The notes beneath the pieces were generated by a model. It did not search any database. It saw nothing but the letters and a program-made list of their open reading frames with translations, and was not told the DNA's origin. This document shows, piece after piece, positions 46,813 through 55,049 of a stretch of 64,000 bases of DNA (positions are counted from its first letter, which is position 1; every line of letters starts with the position of its first letter). The position numbers and the translations under genes were made by a program. Source of the DNA: an uncultured Clostridium sp. (GTDB taxonomy: Bacteria; Bacillota_A; Clostridia; TANB77; CAG-508); contig CAKNIU010000002.1 in assembly GCA_930980675.1 (NCBI GenBank), positions 1-64,000 of the forward strand, in the 5' to 3' direction.

Positions 46813-47742
46813 ATGAAGGTAGATGTAGTAGTAGTAACATATAATAGAAAACAATTATTAGTAGAATGTATTAATGCAATACTAGATCAAACATTTAATG
46901 TAAATAAATTGTTTATTATCGATAATGCTAGTACTGACGGAACAAAAGAAGAATTAGAAAATAAGAAAATATTAGATAGAAAAGTTGTTCAATATATTAA
47001 ACTTGAAAAAAATATAGGTGGGGCAGGTGGCTTTCACGAAGGAATAAAAGCTGCAAGAGAAGATGGAGCAGATTGGATTTGGATTATGGATGATGATACA
47101 ATTCCAAATAGAGATTGTTTGGAACAATTAGTAGCAGCACTGGACAAAATAAAAGGAAAAGTAAGCTTCTTAGCAAGTGCTGTATATGGATTGAAAAATG
47201 ATTGCATGAATGTTCCCACAATAAGTGAATATAAAGGAGAAAATGGAATGCTTCAATGGCATCAATATGCAAAATATGGAATAATAGGTATTGATATTGC
47301 AACATTTGTCTCTTTACTTATAAACGGGCAAGCGACTAGAGAAGTTGGATTGCCAATTAAAGATTATTTTATATGGGGAGATGATACAGAATATACTTTA
47401 AGATTAACAAGAAAATTTGGGAGAGCTTATTTAGTTGGAAAAAGTATAGTTATACATAAAAGAAGTGGCTCCAAATCCCTTTCTATATATGAAGAGGAAA
47501 ACATTAACAGAATAAAATTTTATTATTATATGGTAAGAAATAATTATATTAACGCAAAAGAGTATTACTCTAAGTTAAAGAAAATACGATTTTATTTAAG
47601 TTGGAAAAAAACAACTATAAAATTATTATTTTCTAAGTCAAAAAATAAATTTCTAAAAATTAAAATGATAAATAAAGGATTAAGAGATGCAATATTTAAG
47701 AAATATGATTATAAATCTTTTGAAAATAGAGAAAATTCTTAG
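46813..47742 (+). CDS. GT2 glycosyltransferase, galactofuranosyltransferase-like
   Basis: A 309-residue GT-A enzyme: VDVVVVTYNRKQLLVECINAIL, IDNASTDGTKEELE, KNIGGAGGFHEGIKAAREDGADWIWIMDDDTIP, then the WGDDTEYTLRLTRKFG catalytic block. The GGAGGFHEG and WIMDDDT combination is typical of the GlfT-like group. The UDP-galactopyranose mutase gene at 53.9 kb would supply UDP-Galf, which supports, but does not prove, this donor. Confidence 0.85.
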   Translation: MKVDVVVVTYNRKQLLVECINAILDQTFNVNKLFIIDNASTDGTKEELENKKILDRKVVQYIKLEKNIGGAGGFHEGIKAAREDGADWIWIMDDDTIPNRDCLEQLVAALDKIKGKVSFLASAVYGLKNDCMNVPTISEYKGENGMLQWHQYAKYGIIGIDIATFVSLLINGQATREVGLPIKDYFIWGDDTEYTLRLTRKFGRAYLVGKSIVIHKRSGSKSLSIYEEENINRIKFYYYMVRNNYINAKEYYSKLKKIRFYLSWKKTTIKLLFSKSKNKFLKIKMINKGLRDAIFKKYDYKSFENRENS

Positions 47743-47770
47743 TAATTCATAATAAATAAGGAGACATAAC

Positions 47771-49228
47771 ATGAAAAGTAGTGTAAAGAAAAATTATATA
47801 TATAATTTAATTTATCAGATACTAGTAATACTGCTACCTTTAATTACTGCACCATATGTTTCAAGAGTTTTAGGAGCAGAAAATATAGGAATATATAGTT
47901 ATACAACTTCAATAGCTTCATATTTTATATTATTAGGATCATTAGGAATTGCTTTATATGGACAAAGAGAAATAGCTTATTATCAAAATGAAAATAAAAA
48001 GTTTACACAAAAATTCTGGGAAATTTTTATTTTAAAAGCTATAACATTATCTATCTCAACTATAATATTTTATTTCTCTTTTGTATATAGAACTAATGAA
48101 TATAATATTTATTATATGGTCCTTTTAATCGAGATAATTGGAAATATATTTGATATAAGTTGGTTTTTTCAGGGGTTGGAAGAGTTTAAAAAAACCGTTT
48201 TAAGAAATATTTTTATAAAGATTTTATGTCTCATATTAATTTTTACCTTTGTAAAAACTGAGCAAGATCTTATTAAATATTTTTTTATAAATGTAATTTC
48301 TTTATTTTTAGGTAATTTATCACTTTGGTTGTATTTGCCAAAATATTTAGTAAGAGTAAGAACAAAAGACTTAAATATAATAAAACATCTAAAACCCATA
48401 TTGATATTGTTTATTCCTGAAATTGCAATACAAATATATACACTATTAGATAAAACAATGATAGGTGCAATATATGCTGACAAATCAGAAGTAGGTTTTT
48501 ATGAACAGAGTCAAAAAATAATTAAATTATTATTAACTGTTGTAACATCACTAGGAACTGTTTTATTACCAAGGATTGCAAATTTTTTTGCAAACAATAA
48601 AAAAGAAGAAGTGTATACATATATAAGAAAATCTTTTAATTATGTTTACATATTGGCTTTTCCAATGATATTTGGTATTATAGCAGTTGCTAAAGAATTT
48701 GTACCGTTATTTTTTGGCCCAGGATATGATAAAGTAGTAATATTAATGGGAACTATTTCACCAATATTGTTATTTATTGGAATGAGTAATGTTATTGGAA
48801 GACAGTATTTATTGCCAACAAAAAGACAAAAAGAATATACTATATCTGTGGTAGTAGGAGCTGTAATAAATTTTATAGCAAATAGTTGTTTAATATGGAG
48901 ATTAGGAGCATTAGGAGCATCAATAGGAACGATTATTGCTGAATTTACTGTAACATTAGTTCAGTTAATTTTTGTAAGAAATGAATTCAATATAAAAGAA
49001 ATAATATTCTTGTCACGCAATTATTTGATTGCATCTATAATAATGTATGGAGTATGTAAACTAGTAGGAATAATACCAGTAGCTACAATAGTTTCTCTAA
49101 TACTTCAAGTAGTAATTGGAGCTATGGCATATATATTAATATTGTTAGTAATAAAAGATCAGTTTACTTATGATATACTAAATCAAATAAAAGGCAAAGT
49201 GCTTGGAAAATTAAAGAACAAGGAGTAG
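47771..49228 (+). CDS. Wzx-type polysaccharide flippase
   Basis: A 485-residue MOP-superfamily transporter with about 14 membrane helices that moves undecaprenyl-linked repeat units outward. KNYIYNLIYQILVILLPLITAPYVSRVLGAENIGIYSYT is the classic N-terminus, and QIYTLLDKTMIGAIYADKSEVGFYEQSQKI follows mid-chain. It is intact, unlike its paralogue at 32287, with which it aligns throughout. It probably exports the repeat unit of the second cluster part. Confidence 0.93.
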   Translation: MKSSVKKNYIYNLIYQILVILLPLITAPYVSRVLGAENIGIYSYTTSIASYFILLGSLGIALYGQREIAYYQNENKKFTQKFWEIFILKAITLSISTIIFYFSFVYRTNEYNIYYMVLLIEIIGNIFDISWFFQGLEEFKKTVLRNIFIKILCLILIFTFVKTEQDLIKYFFINVISLFLGNLSLWLYLPKYLVRVRTKDLNIIKHLKPILILFIPEIAIQIYTLLDKTMIGAIYADKSEVGFYEQSQKIIKLLLTVVTSLGTVLLPRIANFFANNKKEEVYTYIRKSFNYVYILAFPMIFGIIAVAKEFVPLFFGPGYDKVVILMGTISPILLFIGMSNVIGRQYLLPTKRQKEYTISVVVGAVINFIANSCLIWRLGALGASIGTIIAEFTVTLVQLIFVRNEFNIKEIIFLSRNYLIASIIMYGVCKLVGIIPVATIVSLILQVVIGAMAYILILLVIKDQFTYDILNQIKGKVLGKLKNKE

Positions 49229-49231
49229 TTT

Positions 49232-50215
49232 ATGAAACAACAAATAAAAAAAATAATGAAAAAAGTAGGTATGTATGATTTGATAGTGAAAGTAAAAAAT
49301 AAGAGATATTTAAGAAAATGCACCAGTAAAAAAATAAAATTTGAGAATAGGATGAAAGATAGAGAAAAACTATGTATAATATTAGCAGGCTATAAACCAT
49401 ATTTGTATGATGTTATATTCGAAAGAATAAAAGAATGTATAGAGGAAGATATAGATGTATGCATATTATCGAGTGGAATTTATAGTCAAGAGTTATCAAA
49501 TATAGCAAAATCAAATGATTGGTCATATTTAAGTCAAAAGGAAAATAGTGTAGCTAAAGTACAGAATACAGCAATAAACTTGTTTAAAAATGCAAAATAT
49601 ATATACAAACTTGATGAAGATGTTTTTGTTACAAAAAATTATTTTAGTACATTAATGAAAACTTTAAAGGAATGTGAAAAATGCGGAGAATATCAAGTAG
49701 GATTTGTAGGTCCACTTATTCCTATAAATGGGTTTGGAAATTTAGAAATATTAAAAAGATTTAACCTTGTAGAAACCTATACAAAAAAATTTGAGAAACC
49801 TCTTTATGCAGCTGGAAGAAATAGAATGGTGGAAAATAATCCAGAGGTCGCAAAGTTCTTTTGGGGATATGAGAATTATTTACCGAATATAGATGAGATG
49901 AATGAAATGCTTCAAAATGATAGTTTTTCATATACATCTTGCCCAATAAGATTTAGTATTGGAGCGATTCTTTTTAAAAGACAACTATGGGATGACATGA
50001 AGATGTTTGAGGTAAAAAGAGGAGTTGGTTTAGGAAGTGATGAAATACAAATTTGTAATTATTGTATGGAAAATTCTCAAGCAATAATAGTATCTAAAAA
50101 TACTGTTGTAGGGCATTTATCTTTCAAAAATCAAAATAGTACGATGAAACAATACTTTGAAGATAATAAACAAGTTTTTAAAATAAAAGATGTAATAGTT
50201 AAAGGGGACAAATAA
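49232..50215 (+). CDS. putative GT-A type glycosyltransferase
   Basis: A 327-residue protein starting 3 bases after the flippase stop. LCIILAGYKPYLYDVIFERI resembles a GT-A first strand. AKYIYKLDEDVFVTKNYFSTLM has a DED motif in the place of the metal-binding DxD. CPIRFSIGAILFKRQLWDDM and GVGLGSDEIQICNYC resemble the GT2 acceptor region. The overall match to a named family is weak, so it is called by motif and context only. It ends 1 base before the next gene. Confidence 0.65.
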   Translation: MKQQIKKIMKKVGMYDLIVKVKNKRYLRKCTSKKIKFENRMKDREKLCIILAGYKPYLYDVIFERIKECIEEDIDVCILSSGIYSQELSNIAKSNDWSYLSQKENSVAKVQNTAINLFKNAKYIYKLDEDVFVTKNYFSTLMKTLKECEKCGEYQVGFVGPLIPINGFGNLEILKRFNLVETYTKKFEKPLYAAGRNRMVENNPEVAKFFWGYENYLPNIDEMNEMLQNDSFSYTSCPIRFSIGAILFKRQLWDDMKMFEVKRGVGLGSDEIQICNYCMENSQAIIVSKNTVVGHLSFKNQNSTMKQYFEDNKQVFKIKDVIVKGDK

Positions 50216-50216
50216 A

Positions 50217-51320
50217 ATGGAAAAAACAAAAAAACGAGACATGAATTTTGAGTTACTTAGAATAATATCAATGATTCTAATTATTTCATCGCATTATATT
50301 ATTCATAGTGACATTTTAGATACAATTGATAAATTTTCAGTAAATTACTTTTTTATCGATTATATAAGGGCTTTATCTAGAATATCTGTTGGATTATATA
50401 TATTAATAACTGGATATTATATGGTAAAATCTAAAATAAAAATCAAAAAATTGTTTAATACATGGGCAATTGTTGTTTTTTATTCTATATTTATGTGTAT
50501 AGTATCTTTATTATTAAAACAAGATGTTGGGATGAAGGGAATATTAAAATCTTTATTACCTGTTAGTAGTGGATTATATTGGTTTGCAACAGTATATATT
50601 GCATTATATACTTTAGCTCCATTCTTTAATATTTTAGTTAATAAAATAAGCAAAAAACAGTATATAATATTATTATTTATTCTATTTATATATTTGGTAA
50701 TAGATAAAACAGTATTTGCAAATAACAAATATATTGATGCAAGGAATGGAGAAAGTTTTATATGGGTTGCATTTTTATACTTGGTAGCTGGATATATAAG
50801 ATTATATTTTGATAAACATATAAACAAAAAAATTGGTATAAGCATTACTTTGTTAGTTCCAGTTGTAATAGTTATATTAAGATTTTTATCAATGAAATTA
50901 ATTAATAAAAATCTAGAAAGATTATTTGATTTTTGCAATATATTTAATTTCATATCATTAATTAGTTTATTCTTATGCTTTAAAGACATAAAAGTAAAGA
51001 ATGAAAAAGTAAATAATATAATTGGAAAAATAGCACCATTAACTTTTGGAATATATTTAATTCATGATAATGCATATTTTAAACCATTTTTATGGGTAGA
51101 TTTATTAAAAGTTAGTAATTTCGCAAATTCAAAATTTTTAATATTACATTTTATAATATCAGTTATTTTAGTATTTATAGTATGCTCATTGATTGAGACA
51201 ATAAGAGCAAAAATATGGAAATTATGTAGTAAATCTAAAATATCTAAAAAAGTGGATAAATTATTAGATGATTTGAATGATAAATTTTGGAATATAATGG
51301 AGGAAAAAAATGGAAATTAA
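50217..51320 (+). CDS. acyltransferase 3 family membrane protein
   Basis: A 367-residue protein with about ten membrane helices. RDMNFELLRIISMILIISSHYIIH carries the conserved Arg and the His of the family's first helix. RISVGLYILITGYYMVKSK and GLYWFATVYIALYTLAPFFN follow. Acyltransferase-3 proteins acylate sugars using acyl donors from the cytoplasm. The stop overlaps the next gene, a 3-hydroxyacyl-CoA dehydrogenase, by 11 bases, and a thiolase follows, hinting that the acyl group moved is not plain acetate. Confidence 0.9.
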   Translation: MEKTKKRDMNFELLRIISMILIISSHYIIHSDILDTIDKFSVNYFFIDYIRALSRISVGLYILITGYYMVKSKIKIKKLFNTWAIVVFYSIFMCIVSLLLKQDVGMKGILKSLLPVSSGLYWFATVYIALYTLAPFFNILVNKISKKQYIILLFILFIYLVIDKTVFANNKYIDARNGESFIWVAFLYLVAGYIRLYFDKHINKKIGISITLLVPVVIVILRFLSMKLINKNLERLFDFCNIFNFISLISLFLCFKDIKVKNEKVNNIIGKIAPLTFGIYLIHDNAYFKPFLWVDLLKVSNFANSKFLILHFIISVILVFIVCSLIETIRAKIWKLCSKSKISKKVDKLLDDLNDKFWNIMEEKNGN

Positions 51321-52584
51321 AACAGTAACTATAATTGGATCAAATGGAGCATTTGGAACAGGTGTAGGAGCAATATTTGCATCTTTTGGAAATGCAAAAG
51401 TATATATGATTGCAAGAACCAAAGAAAAAGCAGAATATGCAATAAAAAAGGCAGGTTTATCAGTTAGAGCAAATTCAATATGTAAAAATATGATACCAAA
51501 AACATATGAAAAATTAGAAAATTGTGTAAAAGATTCTGACTTTATTATAGAAACTGTTGTGGAAGATTATAAGATTAAAAAAACTATACATGAAGAAATA
51601 AATAGATATATGAAAAATAATTCAATATCTTCTAGTATTACTTCTGGGATATCAATAAATAAGTTGTCAGAGAGTTATAATGATAATAATAGAAGAAAGT
51701 TTTTTGGAGTACATTTCTTTAATCCTCCATATAACTTGCAACTATGTGAACTTATTACATCAAAGTATTCTGATTCTAAGACAGAAAGGGATTTAGAAGG
51801 ATATCTGAAGAATGTATTACATAGAAAAGTAGTAAGAGTAAAAGATAAAGCAGGATTTTTAGCCAATAGAATAGGTTTTCAGTTTATTAATAGAGCAATG
51901 CAATATGCTCAAGAATGCAGCGGACTTGGTGGAATTGATTATATAGATGAAATTTTGGGAGAGTTTACTGGTAGAAATATGCCACCGTTGTATACTGCAG
52001 ATTTTGTTGGATTAGATGTTCATAAGGCAATTGTTGACAATATATTCGAAAATACAGACGATTGTTTCAATACTTCATTTAAAATGCCAGAGTATGCTAA
52101 TGAACTAATAAAACAAGGTAATTTAGGAATGAAAGATAATAAAGGATTATATTCTAATAATGGGAAATTAGTATATGATATTGAAAAAAATGAATATAGA
52201 GAAAAAAGAGAATATACACTTAAATTTACAAATAGTATAATAGAACATTTGAAAATAGGGAATTATAAAGAAGCTATAAAAGTTCTTCTAGAAGAAGAAT
52301 CAAAAGAAGCTGAAATATGTAGAAAAATGTTAATAAATTACATTATTTATTCATATATTACAACTAAAGAAGTGGGATATAATTTATTAGACTGTGATTT
52401 GGCGATGGCAGAAGGATTTAATTGGGTACCACCATTTGCGTTGCTTAATCTAATAGGAAAGGAAGAATTTTTAGAAAAGGCAGTAGAATATTTTCCAAAT
52501 TGTAAAAAAGACATATGTGAACTGGTTCAAAAGGATATTAAATCAAAGTATGGTTATGAAAAATTTATGAAAGCAAAGAGGTAA
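51310..52584 (+). CDS. 3-hydroxyacyl-CoA dehydrogenase in the polysaccharide locus
   Basis: A 424-residue NAD(P)-dependent enzyme that interconverts 3-ketoacyl-CoA and 3-hydroxyacyl-CoA. Rossmann motif [19 protein letters not shown] at the N-terminus. [16 protein letters not shown] and [11 protein letters not shown] are family motifs. GVHFFNPPY holds catalytic His135 and LCELITS holds Glu147, 12 residues apart as in known enzymes. [15 protein letters not shown] starts the C-terminal dimer domain, and [15 protein letters not shown] is the substrate helix. A C-terminal extension of about 140 residues follows. It overlaps the acyltransferase-3 gene by 11 bases and precedes the thiolase by 4, so the three are translated as a unit. 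Fatty-acid breakdown is unlikely here, as no other beta-oxidation gene is present. Confidence 0.9.
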   Translation: MEIKTVTIIGSNGAFGTGVGAIFASFGNAKVYMIARTKEKAEYAIKKAGLSVRANSICKNMIPKTYEKLENCVKDSDFIIETVVEDYKIKKTIHEEINRYMKNNSISSSITSGISINKLSESYNDNNRRKFFGVHFFNPPYNLQLCELITSKYSDSKTERDLEGYLKNVLHRKVVRVKDKAGFLANRIGFQFINRAMQYAQECSGLGGIDYIDEILGEFTGRNMPPLYTADFVGLDVHKAIVDNIFENTDDCFNTSFKMPEYANELIKQGNLGMKDNKGLYSNNGKLVYDIEKNEYREKREYTLKFTNSIIEHLKIGNYKEAIKVLLEEESKEAEICRKMLINYIIYSYITTKEVGYNLLDCDLAMAEGFNWVPPFALLNLIGKEEFLEKAVEYFPNCKKDICELVQKDIKSKYGYEKFMKAKR

Positions 52585-52588
52585 GAGT

Positions 52589-53842
52589 ATGGAAAAGGTA
52601 TATGTTATAGGCGGAGCGCAAACAGATTTCGAAAGAAATTGGACAAAGGAAGGAAAAAATGTAATTGCTCTATTAAAAGAAGTGATAAATAATGCATTAA
52701 AAGAAACAAATATATGTTTTGAGGACATAAAAAAATTAAATTCTGAAAATAAAGTGGCGATTTTTATAGGCAATTTTTGCGCAGAATATTATATTAAACA
52801 AGGACATTTAGGGCCTTTATTAACAGAAATCGATGAAGCATTTTATGGAGTTCCATCAGCTAGATATGAAGCTGCCTGTGCTTCTGGCTCAGTGGCGTTA
52901 GATGCAGCTATTACAAAAATAAAATCAGGAGACTATGACTTAGCTATTTGTGTGGGATTTGAACTTATGAAAACAGTAAATTCAAAAATATGTGGGGATT
53001 ATTTAGGATTTGCTTCATTATATGAAAAAGAAGCAAAAAGAATTGAATATCCATTTCCAAAATTATTCGGAAGACTTGCAGATGAAATATATAAAAAATA
53101 TAGTTTAGACTTGGATAAATTTAAATATAATTTAGCTCAAATTTCTTGTATTAATTATAGCAATGCGAAACGTAATCCAAATGCACAAACAAGAAAATGG
53201 TTTATGGATATAAGACAAGCCAATTATAGAGGTGAGGAAACTAATGATAATATTGGAAATATGCTAGCACTTTCGGATTGTTCACAAGTTACAGACGGTG
53301 CTGCTGTGGTTATGCTTTGCAATGAAAAGTTTATGAAAGAAAAAAATGTAAACGAAGCTCCAATAGTTAAGGGATATGGTCATAGAGTTGCTCCTTTTCT
53401 ATTATCTAAGAAGTTTGAAGAAAGCCGAGATAATGAGTATATCTTACCATGGACAAGAAGAACAATCCTTGATGCGTATAAAAGAGCTAATTTAACAGTA
53501 GAGGATATAGATGTATTTGAGACACATGATTGCTTTACATCAAGCGAATATATGGCAATATCCGCATTTGGAATTACCAAGCCGGGAAAAGAGTATGAAG
53601 CAATTGAAAATGGAACAATAACTATGGATGGTGATAAACCAATAAATCCTAGTGGTGGATTAATTGGATGTGGACATCCTGTTGGTGCAACAGGAGTTAG
53701 AATGATGCTAGACTTATACAAACAAATAGAAAACAAAGCAGGAGATTATCAAATAAAAAATGCTAAGAATGCAATGATGTTAAATATTGGAGGGTCTGCA
53801 ACTACTAATTATGCGTTCATAATAGGAAAAGAAAATGTCTAA
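52589..53842 (+). CDS. thiolase (SCP2-thiolase-like) in the polysaccharide locus
   Basis: A 417-residue thiolase-fold protein. The nucleophile Cys97 is in [16 protein letters not shown] (His313, Cys315) and [10 protein letters not shown] (His363) complete the active site in the arrangement of the SCP2-type thiolase group. It could condense two acetyl-CoA to acetoacetyl-CoA, which the upstream dehydrogenase would reduce to 3-hydroxybutyryl-CoA. No DUF35 partner gene, often found with archaeal relatives, is nearby. It starts 4 bases after the dehydrogenase. Chain length and direction cannot be decided from sequence. Confidence 0.88.
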   Translation: MEKVYVIGGAQTDFERNWTKEGKNVIALLKEVINNALKETNICFEDIKKLNSENKVAIFIGNFCAEYYIKQGHLGPLLTEIDEAFYGVPSARYEAACASGSVALDAAITKIKSGDYDLAICVGFELMKTVNSKICGDYLGFASLYEKEAKRIEYPFPKLFGRLADEIYKKYSLDLDKFKYNLAQISCINYSNAKRNPNAQTRKWFMDIRQANYRGEETNDNIGNMLALSDCSQVTDGAAVVMLCNEKFMKEKNVNEAPIVKGYGHRVAPFLLSKKFEESRDNEYILPWTRRTILDAYKRANLTVEDIDVFETHDCFTSSEYMAISAFGITKPGKEYEAIENGTITMDGDKPINPSGGLIGCGHPVGATGVRMMLDLYKQIENKAGDYQIKNAKNAMMLNIGGSATTNYAFIIGKENV

Positions 53843-53862
53843 AAAAGATTGGAGGAAAAAAT

Positions 53863-54966
53863 ATGAAATATGATTATTTAATAGTTGGCTCAGGTCTATT
53901 TGGATCAATATTTGCTTATGAGGCAAATAAAAGAGAAAAAAAATGTTTAGTAGTAGAAAAGCGTTCACATTTAGGAGGTAATATTTACACGGAAAATGTA
54001 GATGATATAAATGTTCATAAATATGGAGCGCATATATTTCACACAAGTAATAAAGAAGTATGGGAATATATAAATCAATTTGCAGAATTTAATAGATATA
54101 CTAATTCACCAGTTGCTAGATATAAAGATGAATTATACAATATGCCTTTTAATATGAATACTTTTAATAAATTATGGGGAGTTATAACTCCAGATGAGGC
54201 AAAAGCTAAAATTGAAGAAGAAAAAGAAGAGGCAGGAATAACAGAGCCTAAAAATTTAGAAGAACAAGCAATTAGCTTAGTTGGAAAGACAATTTATGAA
54301 AAGCTTGTAAAAGGTTATACTGAAAAACAATGGGGACAAAGGGCAACAGAGCTACCATCTTTTATAATAAAGAGATTACCGGTAAGATTTATTTACGATA
54401 ACAATTATTTTAATGATGATTATCAAGGGATTCCAATAGGTGGATATACACAAATAATAGAAAAAATGTTAGATGGTATTGAAGTTAGACTAAATACAGA
54501 TTATTTAGAGCATAAAGATGAATTAGAAAATATAGCAGATAAAATACTTTATACAGGTCAAATAGATAAATATTATGACTATTGTTTTGGAGAACTTGAA
54601 TATAGAAGTTTAAAATTTGAAACAGAAGAGTTAAATAAAGATAACTATCAAGGAAATGCAGTAGTAAACTATACAGAGTATGAAGTTCCATATACTAGGA
54701 TAATTGAACATAAACATTTTGAAAAAATTAAAAATCATGAAAAAACAATTATTACTAGAGAGTATCCAGATAAGTGGGATAAAACAAAAGAACCATATTA
54801 CCCTATAAATAATGATAGGAATAACCAATTATATGCAAAATATAAAGAATTGGCAGATAAAGATAATAAAGTCATTTTTGGTGGAAGATTGGGACAATAT
54901 AAATATTATGATATGGACAAGGTTATAGGATCTGCTTTAGAACTTGTAAAAAAAGAATTAGAATAA
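53863..54966 (+). CDS. glf: UDP-galactopyranose mutase
   Basis: FAD enzyme that converts UDP-galactopyranose to UDP-galactofuranose, the donor for Galf in surface glycans. N-terminal FAD site YLIVGSGLFGSIFAYEA then VVEKRSHLGGNIYTE. KYGAHIFHTSNKEVWEYI and NMPFNMNTFNKLWG are family blocks. The substrate Tyr/Arg residues lie in YTEKQWGQRATELPSFIIKRLPVRF, and GGRLGQYKYYDMDKVIGSAL ends the fold. It has 367 residues, normal length. It begins 20 bases after the thiolase. It supports Galf use by the GlfT-like enzyme at 46.8 kb. Confidence 0.96.
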   Translation: MKYDYLIVGSGLFGSIFAYEANKREKKCLVVEKRSHLGGNIYTENVDDINVHKYGAHIFHTSNKEVWEYINQFAEFNRYTNSPVARYKDELYNMPFNMNTFNKLWGVITPDEAKAKIEEEKEEAGITEPKNLEEQAISLVGKTIYEKLVKGYTEKQWGQRATELPSFIIKRLPVRFIYDNNYFNDDYQGIPIGGYTQIIEKMLDGIEVRLNTDYLEHKDELENIADKILYTGQIDKYYDYCFGELEYRSLKFETEELNKDNYQGNAVVNYTEYEVPYTRIIEHKHFEKIKNHEKTIITREYPDKWDKTKEPYYPINNDRNNQLYAKYKELADKDNKVIFGGRLGQYKYYDMDKVIGSALELVKKELE

Positions 54967-55015
54967 AATTGTTATAAAAAAAATATAATATTGTAACAAA
55001 AATGCAATAAACTAA

Positions 55016-55024
55016 TGGTAAAAT
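55016..55024 (+). promoter_or_regulatory. candidate extended -10 promoter before the dockerin gene
   Basis: TGGTAAAAT at 55016-55024 is an extended -10 without a clear -35. The 11 bases TGGTAAAATTA are identical to those of the promoter at 34347-34357. This suggests separate or extra transcription of the dockerin-cohesin pair. Confidence 0.35.
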
Positions 55025-55049
55025 TATTCTAAATTAGGAGAATAATGCA

